DNA of 64,000 bases from Halichondria panicea (GCF_963675165.1 NC_087380.1:3091803-3155802); one strand, 5' to 3'; shown: positions 36,752 through 47,827, numbered from the stretch's first letter. The notes: generated by a model from the sequence alone, not told the origin. Numbers and translations are program-made.

Positions 36752-39700
36752 ATGGCTCTATTTCTCTGCTGTCTGCTGGGAATTGTTTCTCTTGTGTATG
36801 GGCAGCCTTTATGTGAGTTTATATGCAAGTTTGGGCAGTATACAAGTATAGATTTGGTGCCAGAGCATCAATTAATTAATGCATGTGGCATACAGCTCGA
36901 CTGGCAGCATCCAATGAGCCCGACGGCACTGACCACACTGGAGAGATCATCTCGTTCTCTGATGTTGGATCAGGAGTTGGTACTGATCCACCAGCCTGGT
37001 ATTGCTACACCCATCCTGGTGGTGTAGTGTGGCAGGGTCCTAGTATGAGTGTGTTGCCCATAGTTTATAACAGGGGTGCAGTTGATGACGAACTGTTCAT
37101 CAGTGGTGTTCATGATCCTAGAGCCGTTGTTTTGCATCGTGGTCCCACACACTTCAGTCCTGATGGAGAACACTGCTGTGTGAGGATTACCACCAATGAT
37201 AGTAAATGTGTCACCTTCAGTAAGTATTCAATTTTTAGCATGTACAATGAGTACCCAAAAGAAACAAAAAAACAAAAACAATGAGTAGATCTATCATGCA
37301 CATGTATGCGCCAGTCTATTGTGGGCACCCTATATTATAAGCCCACTTTTTTAATACACGCAGGCCCTAACGTCTCCATAGTATATGTGTCTGGTTGATA
37401 AGTTTTCTTTTAATGTGTTGTACACCTCCGCCGACAGCTCCCTGTCCCACACTGAGTCCTGTGTCTAATGGAATGATCTCATACGACGCAGCCTCGAACT
37501 TGGCCACCTACAGCTGTGTCACTGGGTATACTGTGACTGGTACCAGCTCATTCATCACCTGTAATGAGGTCACAATGCAGTGGAGTAGCACTGAGAGACC
37601 CACTTGTGAATTACGTAAGTAGCTATAACGCATTGTTCATACATTAATCTTTTGCTCTCAGTTTGTCCAGACCTCACTGCGCCAGACAACGGAGGAGTAA
37701 TGTACAGTCACACCACCACCCCCAAAGCTGAGGGCTCCACGGCTACCTACACCTGTGCCACTGGCTACCAGATGACTGGACTGATGGTGAGGACGTGCAC
37801 TGCCACTGGATGGAGCAGCACTGGAGATAACCCTGTCTGCACTGGTGAGTAGATTGATACATTTGTTCTAACCTGAGACTTAGAGTAAACTCCCAGCCAC
37901 CTTTCTGACCTAACCATTTCCAATGAAATGATCAGCTACTGTCCAAACTCCTCCACTAGACTGATCATAGTATCACCGTACAATGACTTAATCATCGATT
38001 AGGGACATTCCATGTGAACTCAACACAAAAAAATGAGCACCCCCTCCGATTTCAATGAAACTTGGTATATACATACCTTACCATAAGTTATGTAACCACA
38101 CCTAATTTTAGCCCTATATGTTGTATAGTTTCTTAGTTACGAGCCCTTGAACATTCACCAAAATTAAAAAAGTTCGGTGACCCACCTACGCTTCTTAGAG
38201 CATAACTTCTGCCATGATCAGATAGAAACTGTACCACCGTACTCCTTATGATATGACCTTTCAAGTGACGTGCTTGAAGGGGGTGGGGCATTCGTTAAAG
38301 GGTCAAAGGTCATTATCGTAACCTTTAATTAAGCAGTACTCAAAAATGGCGTCTTTTTCCCCCTCTTTTTTTTACCAAAATAGTCTCTAGGTACTATTTC
38401 CCGGCTTGTATAAGTTTTGTGATGGGATCTTCATGGGATCAGAAGATATGGACTTTGCAATACAAGTTGGTGCAATTATTAACATGCCTGTGGGCCATTC
38501 CATACCAATTCAACCTTACTTAAACGGGTGACTTATCAGAATTCTCCATACACTGCAGATAGAGTATGGTGAGGTAATAAGAATTTAGGGTTATTTATTG
38601 TATGGCTTCTGGGGTATGGCCACCTGAATATTGCCGTTTTCACATACAGTTTCACTCACTTAGTTGTACGTAAAAGAGAAATAACTTATGATCAGAGTGT
38701 TTGCAAGATGTGTCACTAATACCAATTTGTAGCTTATGTAACAGGGTTTCGTATGGTATGTTGTGCGGCTTCTATTAATGATTATGGGATACATGTTAAA
38801 ATTTTATTTAGTCAACTACAATTACCCTCTGTGTAGAAAAAATTTTGTGATGGGATCAATTGGGTTTTGGAGATAATTATGTGTAATTATGTAGTTAACA
38901 CCTTTATTACTTCATTTGAGTATACACAAATTACTCCAAAACCCATTATGAAAAACACACACAGACACACTACCGTATACCTCGCTTGCGCATGCGCACC
39001 GAGGCATAATTACTTAATAATTCCATCCACATAAACCTGTGCCTATAAATATATAGTATTGGATTGACTAGACCATGTACCACTGCTGGCCTAGCCTGCT
39101 ACAGCTGCTCAAGAATAAATCAAGTGCAAGTAAGAGTTTCTATAGGCTTCTATAGTCATGTTTACTTGGATTTTAATTCGTGGATTTGCAAACTAATGCT
39201 TTATGCCTAGTTTTGCTTACTTGGAATGCCATTGCAGCCTTTTCAGAAGAGCACGTAGCCAAACTTGTTTACCGAGTGTTGCTACTCTACTTAGTAGTTA
39301 GCTCTGCACTAGAACGCTACCAATAAGAGAGCTGCAAGGCTCTACTGATGCAGCCATTAATAATTTTAGACTTAGTAGTAGTAGTAGTAGTAGATCTTAG
39401 TAGCCATTAATAATTTTAGAACTTTTGGCATTGATCATTTTCAACAACAATCATGGTCGATCATTACCCACTCTGAGTTTTGCAGCAAAATTGCAAAAAT
39501 GTTCATCATGTGTAAAAACTATTAGTAGCTTTATGTTATGTAGTGTGGCATCTCCACCAAGGCATCAGGACCTGTGGTGCTTTCATTGACCTGGTAACTG
39601 CTAAAAATTTCATAGGTATATACTTTGAGTGACAGGTTGTCTGAAACTAGCCTTTGTTTGGTCAAATTGTTGATTACAAAAACAATTTTGATAAGTCGCC

Positions 39701-42700
39701 GAACTCCGTCATACATCAAAGTGCATGTGTCAGTAAAAAGCTGTGTAATGCATGCATGAACAAACAACTCTAACTTAGTATATGGCCATCTATTAGAGTG
39801 TGCATGCAATTAGTTTGCTTGTTTGTGTGTGCATTTACACAACCTTTTACCTGGCGCACTTTGTTGTCTGATGGAGTAGTTCGGCGACTTATTACTAACC
39901 CATCTGTGTTTACAATGATGTAATTATGTGCCACATTCATATAGTTTTTATACAAGTGAATGTATGATGGCCTTTAGTATCGTCAGCATTATACCTTAAG
40001 GTGACATAATTTTCACAGGTAGATTTGTTTGCGTTTTTACAGTTTTGTACATTTTGCTGGTATAATTTTTTGTGAAATGTCGATCTGGATACATTAAACA
40101 AGAGGGCGGCCAATTATATGCGAGTACTAGTTTTTGCGATTTTACTCGGCTTCTAGTCATGTTTTCTTGGATTTTAATTCGTGGATTTGCAAAATAATGC
40201 TTCGTTCTTGAGTTATGTCTAGTTTTGCTTACTTGGAATGCCATTGCAGCCTTTTCAGAAGAGTGCGTAGCAAAACTTGTTCACCGAGTGTTGCTATTCT
40301 ACTTAGTAGTTAGCTCTGCACTAGAACGTTAGCTATTGGTAGCTGCAAGAGTGAGAAGAGAGCTGCAAGGCTCTGCTGATGCAGCCACTTGAACTTTTGG
40401 CATCGATCGTTTTTAACAACAATTGTGGTCGATCATTACCCACTCTTCGAGTTTCCCTGGATTCTGCCTGCATGCAGCAACATTTATAGGAACTTTATGT
40501 TATGTAGCTTTGGCACCTCCACCGAGGCATCAGCACCCGCGGTGCTTTCATTTTAACATTCTTCCTGGGCGGAATGCTTGACTTTTGTACACTAATTGGA
40601 TTCTATTTATGGTGCCTGACGTTTGGTGATTACATATAGAGTAGATGGTGAGTTTGCATGCCCTCTTCTCTTTATAAGCCCTTGAGTGTAGGTACTACGT
40701 GTGTAAAATGCCCACATCTCAAGTGGCTCTACAACCGCACTCAAAAACAGTGTGGTTAATTGCATGCATACAAGTAACACTGGTAGAATGCCCACCTGCC
40801 TATAGCCATACATGGACAGTTTACAAGTGTTTTTGACGTGCTCAGACAACAACATACGTGCATATAATAGTTGCTTACTCCCCTTCATGTACTTCTGATG
40901 ACTTAAAACTGTCAGATATGAAATGAAACAGTGGCGTTGGAAAGGGGGCTCCAGGGGCTGGAGCTCCCCCCCCCCCCATATTTCTAGGCTATTAAGTGGA
41001 GATGACTTTTCCAAGCTGCATTATGTAGATAGACTTACTCTAGACTCTAGAAGAACTAGAGGCCAAATTGCTTCCTACGCCACTTGAAATGAAACTAATT
41101 AGCTACAACCCATTACAGTTGTGGATTGTGAACCACCTACTCCTCCCAGTAATGGAGAAGTTAGCATGCGTGCTGGTACTACGTTCAGTAGCGTGGCACA
41201 CTACAGCTGCCATCCCTGCTATCGTCGTCTAGGAGTTTCATTACGGATTTGTGGAGGAAATGGACTGTGGGTCCCAGCCCCACCCACCTGTGAAAGTAAG
41301 TGCGTTTTTAGGCATATAATTATCAGTTAAGAGGAGAACAGAAAATGCAAATACACAAAACTAACTCTTCATAATTATTTGCAGTTCTTGATTGCGATCG
41401 ACCTCCAGATCTTAACAATGGAATAACCATAACACCTTACACAACAACTTGCAGCAGTGTGGTCACCTACAGCTGTGACAGAGGCTATCTACTGGAGGGA
41501 GTTAGCTCACGTTCCTGTCAGACTAATGAGGAGTGGTCTAATGGAACAGCACTCTGCAATCGTATGTTATTTTCATAATGATACCATATCAGGAGTTCAT
41601 AAAGAGGAGTACCTTAAGGTGACAGGTAGATTTGTCTGCAATTTCACGGTTTAGCTCATTTTACTGCCATAAATTCTGATGTAGTGGACAATAAGTATAA
41701 CTTAAGCCCTACACCTACGCACACTCTTACAATGTGGCTTAAGAGTGACATACTTATACCGAAACGTGGTTTAATGAATTGTACTACAACTGCCATAGTT
41801 GGATATACTCCTCTTTAGAAACTCCTGCGTAAAAATAGCGCTTTATTTTCAAGGAACTTCATTTCGTTTTTGAGGATAGATGGCCACACCCCTATACAGT
41901 AGACAGAGGTGTCGGAAGTAAACAATAATATTTGGAGGAACAAAAATTTTAAGGTTCGAGGAGGTCAATCCGCGAAAACCCATGAAATGTTTAGTGCCTC
42001 AAAAATAAAGCGCTATAGTTATGGTAGGTATAGTCTTTTGTTAGCTATATAGTGAGTTATTTTACATTCACATGCAGCTATTGACTGTGGCAGCTTGAGT
42101 AGTCCTGACAATGGTGGCGTAGTAATGTTGTCTGGCTCTACCTTCATGAGCACAGCAACCTACTCTTGCAACAGTGGGTACCCACTGAGAGGTCCTGCAG
42201 TACGTACGTGTAGACCTGATGGGCGATGGTCCCAATATCCACCTAGCTGTGAACGTGAGTGCTTGATTAGTATACGACTAACATCACATATTATTTATTT
42301 CAGCTGTGGACTGTGGTGCATTGATTAATCCAACTAATGGACTAGTGGACACATCGTCTGGAACCACTTTTATGGATAGAGCTACCTATACTTGCAACAC
42401 AGGCCATAATATTGTGGGAACCAGCTCAATAATGTGTTTAGCAAGTGGAATGTGGAGTTCTGTACAGCCAACTTGTGAAGGTACAATTTAAGAATGTATT
42501 AGTAGATATAGAGTTAACACATCATTCCATTGAACAGTTGTTGACTGTGGAGCACTTGAATACCCCACAAATGGCAAAGTTGTGATATTGCAGGGAACCA
42601 CTTTTGGCCAATCAGTTGTGTACTCTTGCAATGAAGGGTACACACTAAATGGAGATGCCAGACGTACTTGCACTGTTAATGGGCAATGGTCAGGGTCAGC

Positions 42701-43525
42701 CCCATCATGTGATCGTGAGTGGTTATCGCTAGTTGCCATTGTATTGCAATAATTGTCCTATGTAGCCGTGGATTGTGGTATTCTTGAGGCTCCAGCCAAT
42801 GGTAATGTCGCCACATCTCAAGGCACTTACTTTATGGACACTGGCGTGTACAGCTGTGCCTCAGGCTACAACCTCACTGGATGCCCCTCAGCAGTGTGTC
42901 AGTCCAATGGCACCTGGTCATGTGACCCTCCCTTCTGTGCCGGTAAGCCTGTTGAGTCAAGCTAATAAATTAGGGTGTTTACTAATTTATACAGACAATA
43001 CAATGATCCAACTCAAGTTCGGCCCAACTCGCTATTGTGTGGAGTGGACTGTAAGTCGCCTGGTCTATTCATTTTATCTACTTATTGTTTGCTGATATCC
43101 AGTTACAAATATCTTCACCCTCGTTTATCATACTCACGTTACTAGTTCCCCAGGCACTTTCTTTTAAGGATGGTGACATATTTATAGCTCATAATGGTAA
43201 CTCATTTTCCTTGTAGGATGAGAAGGTTAAATTGATGTACAAGATCATGCACATTGCCATCACCAAGGCAGTAGGAAAAAGTGGACATGACATTCCCATG
43301 AACAATATTCAACCTGGCTACTTTGTATGTTACAAATCCACAACAAGGACGACCTATCGAACCACGATCACTGGTACGAAGAGTTTTAGTGCTGTCGAGT
43401 ATGCTGAGTTAATTAGCGAGTGGGTGGAGTCTGGAGTGACCACCAGGGTGCTTTGGTACGCTATCAAGATGGACAAGGCCTGTCCAGTGGTCATTGCCTC
43501 CATGGACAAGGATGAGTGTGAATAA
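36752..43525 (+). CDS. Gene E: secreted L2 Ig-like + 8 sushi protein with family C-terminal domain
   Basis: Twelve exons in frame: 36752-36812 (signal peptide MALFLCCLLGIVSLVYG), 36896-37219 (L2 module), sushi 37438-37614, 37662-37844, 41119-41295, 41385-41561, 42078-42254, 42304-42480, 42538-42714, 42766-42942, then 42995-43050 and 43217-43525. The protein is about 723 aa. The L2 module (SDVGSGV...WYCYT...VFHR-type core...FSPDGEHCCVRI) has an Ig-like spacing with a CC pair near its end. Its acceptor was chosen at 36895 because an in-frame stop lies just upstream and phase 1 is kept. The protein ends DKDECE with no membrane anchor. The 3.3 kb intron after the second sushi is repeat-filled and lacks two sushi exons that gene F has at that place. 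Confidence 0.78.
38955..39590 (+). repeat. Family R dispersed repeat
   Basis: It starts near the palindrome CTTGCGCATGCGCACCGAGG, continues with GCTACAGCTGCTCAAGAATA and ends near GGCATCAGGACCTGTGGTGC. Inner parts match 40130-40555 and 45595-46140. There is no ORF. Confidence 0.65.
39964..39999 (+). pseudogene. Orphan signal-peptide exon
   Basis: ATGATGGCCTTTAGTATCGT matches the first exon of gene G but meets a TAA after eleven codons. The upstream text (GTACAAGTGAATG-like, and the GAGTGACAGG block near 39635) is that of an L1-type gene start. No gene follows, so it is a dead start stranded in the intron of gene E. Confidence 0.7.
40130..40555 (+). repeat. Family R dispersed repeat (second copy in gene E)
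   Basis: It runs from GGCTTCTAGTCATGTTTTC to GCATCAGCACCCGCGGTGCT. It is a clean copy over the middle and serves as the uninterrupted reference for the insertions at 45849 and 45928. Confidence 0.7.
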
Positions 43526-43815
43526 CTCTACCAAGTACCTAGCTAGCTATAATTATAGAGAAACTTTTAACTTGTTTGTTAGCCGAAAGTTGCGTCTAAG
43601 GATATTGAGGAGATCAATGTAGATCTACTACTGAGTTGATGATTTCTTGTATGTAGTGTGTGCATTACGTTTGCAGGTACTTCAGATAGGGACCTAGCCG
43701 TGGTTTATATGGCATACTATTTGTTTCAAAAGTATGCACCACAAAAAATGGGTGATTAGAGTGGCGCTAATTTTGTGTTTCTAATGGCGATAAACTGCAG
43801 AATGTACTTAGAGCA

Positions 43816-43874
43816 AAGTTTGTGGTAGTGTTCAGTGAGGTCCTGTAGAGCCTTCTCACGAGCATCCTCCATGT
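43816..43874 (-). pseudogene. Copied fragment of a CFAP57 exon (copy 2)
   Basis: 43823-43874 matches 60845-60896 with a single mismatch in 52 nt. The similarity extends left to 43816 with a 3-nt gap. On the - strand it reads [17 protein letters not shown]. It is fused to an FN3 relic on its right, as in copy 1. Confidence 0.9.
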
Positions 43875-44288
43875 AGTTTGGACTACCCCCACGAGGTCGT
43901 ATAGGAGGATCACTGGCTATGACATCAAATTCATTCCTCAAAGATCTGGTTCAGATTTGGTAGTGTCTAAAGGAGAAGAAAGCTTTTCCACGCCATTGGT
44001 GATGATACCGGGCTCATCAGTATACTGATAACTTCATGGTCCAGGTGTGACTACACATTCATGTATTACAGTAAATACAATGTACAATGTTCAGGTGAGA
44101 GCCAAAACATCAGCTGCAGAGGGGAGGTGGAGTGAGCTGGTGCCACTGGGTAAGTTTTTATATTGTGATTCTCGAAGTTCAAGTCACTATACTCCTTTAA
44201 ATGCATTGTTCCATGTATGTACATGCAGGTTGCAGGAATATTGAAGGTTCCGCTGGCCCTATGTATGAGTCCACTGACCCTATGTAGA
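43875..44288 (+). pseudogene. FN3 relic, gene A-type tail (copy 2)
   Basis: It has the same three exon pieces as at 35441-35852, with the same 2-nt insertion (GTATACTGATAAC), so both copies descend from one damaged original. The exon piece VRAKTSAAEGRWSELVPLG is intact here. The last piece again ends early at PMYESTDPM. Confidence 0.75.
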
Positions 44289-44835
44289 TCGTATGAGTGA
44301 ATTAATGATGCAAACACTTACAGTTTTGGCAGTAGCAAAATAAATATCTTAATAAAGTAAGAGACTAGAAATTTGCTTTGAGTACATAGAGTATTGTATC
44401 TAAAGTCAGTTGTAGATAGACCTATCTGGAATTTTCAGACTTGGAACAACTTTGTACATGTTTGCTGCATATATGTTTCTGTTTCAGTGCATGACGTTTT
44501 TGAGCTATTGTAACTAATTTTGCATCAATTCACTTTGTAACATTTTTATATGATTCTATAATGTACACACTGTTAGGTTAAATTGTAATCTGACAACCAT
44601 TTTTAGCGTGTATACGTCAAGGGGTATGGTAATAGAGATCTCGTAATATCCTGACAGGAATGTTAATTTAAAACAGTGTGTGCATGTGCGGCTTGTGAGC
44701 TAAGTGTTAGATGTTTCATGCAACATCATTGACTAAAAAAGTCTCAATTTGCCATTATTATTTCAATTTTGAGGCCCCACTCAATTAATAGAGTATGCAC
44801 AGTCACTGACAGTAAAAAGAGCTATATAAAAGTGA

Positions 44836-44910
44836 ATGATGGCCTTCAGCAGACCATGCAGTCTCATTAGCATTCTGTCATTATGCCTCGGTGCGCATGC
44901 GCAAGCGAGG
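44836..44910 (+). pseudogene. Orphan signal exon ending in a family R repeat terminus
   Basis: ATGATGGCCTTCAGC opens a first exon of the gene G type. From about 44880 the text becomes the family R palindrome (CCTCGGTGCGCATGCGCAAG). The chance reading continues in frame as LCLGAHAQA, which imitates a signal cleavage region. A possible donor (GAG|GTATAT) would be phase 2, not the family's phase 1. No L1 module follows. Confidence 0.6.
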
Positions 44911-44961
44911 TATATGGTAGTGTGTTTGTGTGTCTCTGTGTGTGTCTGTGTGTGTAGCCTG

Positions 44962-45585
44962 TAGTGTCGAATACCCGCCTCAACCTAAAAGCTTGAGTCT
45001 GGTCAAACTCACATTGAGGTTTGGTTCAAGTGGTTCAGGAATTTCTTGGACATTTAATTGACCACAAGTGGGTGTGAAACATGAATAAAATTATAGTCTA
45101 CATGAATATCATTATAGCTAAGCATGGATTGTTGCTAGTAGAAAGAATTAGCCCCTGACAGAAGGCGACGTAGGAAAATTCATGGAAGAGTTGTAAGGAT
45201 GTGATACTAGAACTCTCCAGACTAGCAACAGGACCTTTGGAACACCTTGTCGAAATTAACAGCCTAAATGCTCATTTATGTGAATGTGACCGTCGACCAT
45301 GGTTTCATGGCCCTCTAGCTCTGTGCAATGATGGCTTCAAGCTCAGTGTTTTTTTCTCGTAGGCTTTCAACTCCAAGCCTTAATTGATACAGTGTCTTGC
45401 CATGTTGCCATGTGTTTGGTGTGGCCCTCCGTGTATGTTCTGTCCCTAACATGCGGTGGCTTGTGGCTTTATCACTATGCTTGTGGGCGTGTAGCCCACT
45501 TAACTTTGCTGACTGTGCAGAACAAAGTTCATATGTGAGTTTGACCAGACACAAGCTTTTAGGTTGAGGCGGGTATTCGAGACTA
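44962..45585. mobile_element. 624-bp element, TAG...CTA ends, 9-bp target duplication
   Basis: It begins TAGTGTCGAATACCCGCCTC and ends with its inverse (19 of 20 match), and the inverted repeats continue to roughly 50 bp. TGTAGCCTG stands directly outside both ends (44953-44961, 45586-45594). It is inserted into a family R copy. An open frame on the - strand (about 45315-45608) contains LGVESLREKNTELEAIIAQ but has no transposase motif that I recognise. Confidence 0.85.
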
Positions 45586-45848
45586 TGTAGCCTGCTACAG
45601 CTGCTCAAGGATGAATCAAGTGCAAGTAAGAGTTTCTATAGGCTTCTAGTCATGTTTTCTTGGATTTTATTGGTGAAATAATGCTTCATTCTCGAGTTAT
45701 GCCTAGTTTTGCTTACTTGGAATGCCATTGCAGCCTTTTTAGAAGAGCACGTAGCCAAACTTGTTTACCGAGTGTTGCTACTCTACTTAGTAGTTAGCTC
45801 TGCACTAGAACGCTAGCTAGCTAGGTAGCTGCAAGAGTGAGAAGAGAG

Positions 45849-45902
45849 TAGTCGAGCGCCGCCGCCCTCCGGGCAACGGTAGAGGGCGGCGGCGCCCGAC
45901 TA
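45849..45902. mobile_element. 54-bp GC-rich hairpin element with 9-bp target duplication
   Basis: Two 21-nt arms (20 of 21 paired) surround a 12-nt loop. The arms read TAGTCG, one variable base, then GCGCCGCCGCCCTC. AGAAGAGAG is repeated exactly on both sides (45840-45848, 45903-45911). The uninterrupted family R copy near 40350-40362 has a single AGAAGAGAG, which confirms insertion. The arms are over 70 percent GC in an AT-rich setting. Confidence 0.88.
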
Positions 45903-45927
45903 AGAAGAGAGCTGCAAGGCACCACCC

Positions 45928-45973
45928 TAGCCTCGATTCCAGGCGTATTTTAATAGGCCTTGAATCGAGGCTA
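45928..45973. mobile_element. 46-bp hairpin element with 9-bp target duplication
   Basis: It begins TAGCCTCGATTCCAGGC and ends GGCCTTGAATCGAGGCTA, with GCACCACCC directly repeated outside (45919-45927, 45974-45982). It is only 25 bp from the 54-bp element. The sequence is nearly the same as the hairpin at 1904-1949. Confidence 0.85.
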
Positions 45974-46288
45974 GCACCACCCATTAATTTTAGACTTGAA
46001 CTTTTGGCATCGATCGTTTTAACAACAATCATGGTCGGTCATTTTTTATCATATCATGTGCATAAAAGCTATTAGTAGCAGCTTTATGTTATGTAGCTTT
46101 GGCATCTCCACCGAGGCATCAGCACCTGCGGTGCTTTCATTGATTTTGGCTGTAACTACAATTATCTAATAGAGATGCACAGACAAGTATGTGCTTGCTA
46201 TATAGCGTATCTCAATGTATATACTTATACCGCTTTACTAGACCTAATACAGAACCTATAGCTTTGTATCCTCTCTACATTGTGTACA

Positions 46289-46625
46289 GTGTGCTCTCAA
46301 GGAGAGGTTCGGCTTGTGGGAGGCTCTGTCCCATCAGAAGGGTGAGTAGAAGTGTGTGCTAACAACGCCTGGGGAACCATTTCACTTTGTAATGACTATT
46401 GGAATAAACGTGATGCCAATATATTGTGTGTCGACAACTGGATTCTTCAACTCATTGGATTCTAGACTCAATGCATACTAGGAACTGTACCTATGATGTT
46501 AAATCACCTAGATTGCAATGGAAATGAATCTACCTGACTTTGATTGCCCTCACTGACAAGTAGAAATCTCTTCCAATCGTCACTGTCAACATTCTAAAGA
46601 TGCGGTAGCTGTTACTCAAGGTATT
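46289..46625 (+). pseudogene. SRCR-domain relic
   Basis: Frames in pieces spell an SRCR domain: EVRLVGGSVPSEG, a stop where the family has arginine, VEVCANNAWGTI, DYWNKRDANILC, then LDCNGNEST and HCQHSKDAVAVT. It has at least one stop and several shifts, and the last expected Cys is lost. SRCR plus sushi domains together are known in sponge multiadhesive proteins, so this may be the remains of such a gene. Confidence 0.75.
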
Positions 46626-46737
46626 AGATTGTCTTGTGAATGCTATAACCATTTAATACGATTTTTCAATAGCAATTTATGAGAGTGAGATTGTAGTGTG
46701 TACATGTTTCTCACTCTGGGGTGAATCGAAGCTAGGT

Positions 46738-47222
46738 CCAGCTGATGGATAGTGGAGGTCTATCCCCCCTACATGCATGTATGATGTATATGTATGACTT
46801 GGCAGTTGTTTAATTACAGGGATTAGTTGCCCTACTCTCAGCAGAATGGTAGGATTATCTACTCTGGTGACACAACGGAGCCTTACAATTATCATCAGTT
46901 TAACTCAGAATATGAGATAACGAGTGAAAACAGTGAGAGGACCTGTACTGGCGATGGTAAAAGTTCAGTGAGAAAGTGGGGTGGAACAACAGCATGCAGT
47001 TTATTCAGGTTCACAGGACTCATGGTATAGATCTAGTGTCCCCATTATACAGTTGTGGACAACCATGCATTTGCTCCCAGTAATGGAGACGTTAAATGGC
47101 CTGCTGGTATACTACATTCAATAGCGTGGCATACTACAGTTGCAATTCCTGCTATCGTCGTCTAGGAGTTTCATTACAGGGAAATGGAAATGGACTTTGG
47201 ATACTACCACCTACCTGTGAAA
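46738..47222 (+). pseudogene. Three sushi-exon relics
   Basis: 46738-46785 matches the end of the sushi exon at 50000-50182 (GGATAGTGGAGGTCTATCCC). 46819-47015 matches the YSGDTTEP sushi exon at 50226-50429 with damage. 47053-47222 matches the next sushi exon (50981-51157) with indels and lost cysteines. The order is that of gene F, so this is a dead partial copy. Confidence 0.75.
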
Positions 47223-47549
47223 TAATAATGTTTGGTTGGGCTGAGAGGGTTCCATAACTTTTGTAACTTGGATTTCATGACATTTGTATGCCTCCTCATA
47301 TTCTCAGTTTGCTTTTATGCAATGCTATATGTAATTCTGTGAAAATTGTCATATAAACGAGTTTCTATAGCTATATTGGTTATTGGACATAATTTTATGG
47401 TGTGATCGTATCATGATCGTATCATGATAAGTACAACTGGTTACCTTTATGTCATTTTTTTATCTGATTCTCGTGTGATTGTTGGAGTTGTCTTCAACGC
47501 ATTCTTTATTGACTTTCCTTGCTTTGTATTAAATATTGTCGCCATGATA

Positions 47550-47827
47550 ACCTTATGCGGCTGTTTTACATGCATGAGATCATTTCATCAAAGCCCTAAA
47601 ACAGAATACTCTTCATTTTTCCTCTGGCCATCTAACAATGATAATTGTGGCCATTTTCCTAGGGTAAAACATAAAAGGAAACCTGAACAATGCCAATGTT
47701 ATCCAATACGATGGAAATGTGTGACACACTGACAGTGCACTTTCATGTAGATTATGTAGATCTACAGCAGAGCTATTTTAGAATATAGAGTTGCTGATAT
47801 ATCGATCTACATGACTTGTACAAGTGA
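47550..47827 (+). promoter_or_regulatory. Conserved upstream region of gene F (putative promoter)
   Basis: It is similar to 10170-10504 before pseudogene D (TTATGCGGCTG, GATCA(C/T)TTCATCAAAG, TTTTCCTAGGGT, CTTGTACAAGTGAATGATGA). Regulatory function is inferred only from conservation and place. Confidence 0.4.

Larger units (their letters stand above)
37845..41118. other. Large repeat-filled intron of gene E
   Basis: No exon is supported. It holds family R copies (about 38955-39590 and 40130-40555), an orphan first exon (39964-39999), and a TAG microsatellite near 39375. About 38000-38950 is sequence I do not recognise. The part from about 40600 to 41118 resembles the intron before the same sushi exon in gene F (50430-50980). 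Confidence 0.55.
43526..44961. other. 3' flank of gene E and relics
   Basis: It holds the conserved 3' flank (about 43526-43815), a CFAP57 fragment and FN3 relic (43816-44285), and an AT-rich stretch to 44835. An orphan signal exon fused to a repeat end follows. There is no living gene. Confidence 0.5.
45595..46140 (+). repeat. Family R dispersed repeat carrying insertions
   Basis: It continues the family R copy that begins near 44880, from CTACAGCTGCTCAAGGATG to GCATCAGCACCTGCGGTGCT. Three TAG...CTA elements sit in it: the 624-bp one and two hairpins (45849-45902, 45928-45973). Confidence 0.75.

Noticed and set aside
36841..36895. Using the ACGIQLDWQHPMSPTAL frame as the start of the L2 exon in gene E (same in F)
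   Set aside because: That frame meets a stop after about 60 codons. The other frame carries the Cys pattern through to the donor and keeps phase 1.
45315..45608. 97-codon - strand frame as a host gene
   Set aside because: It lies inside the 624-bp element and crosses its boundary. No homology is recognisable, so at most it is a captured or relic fragment.
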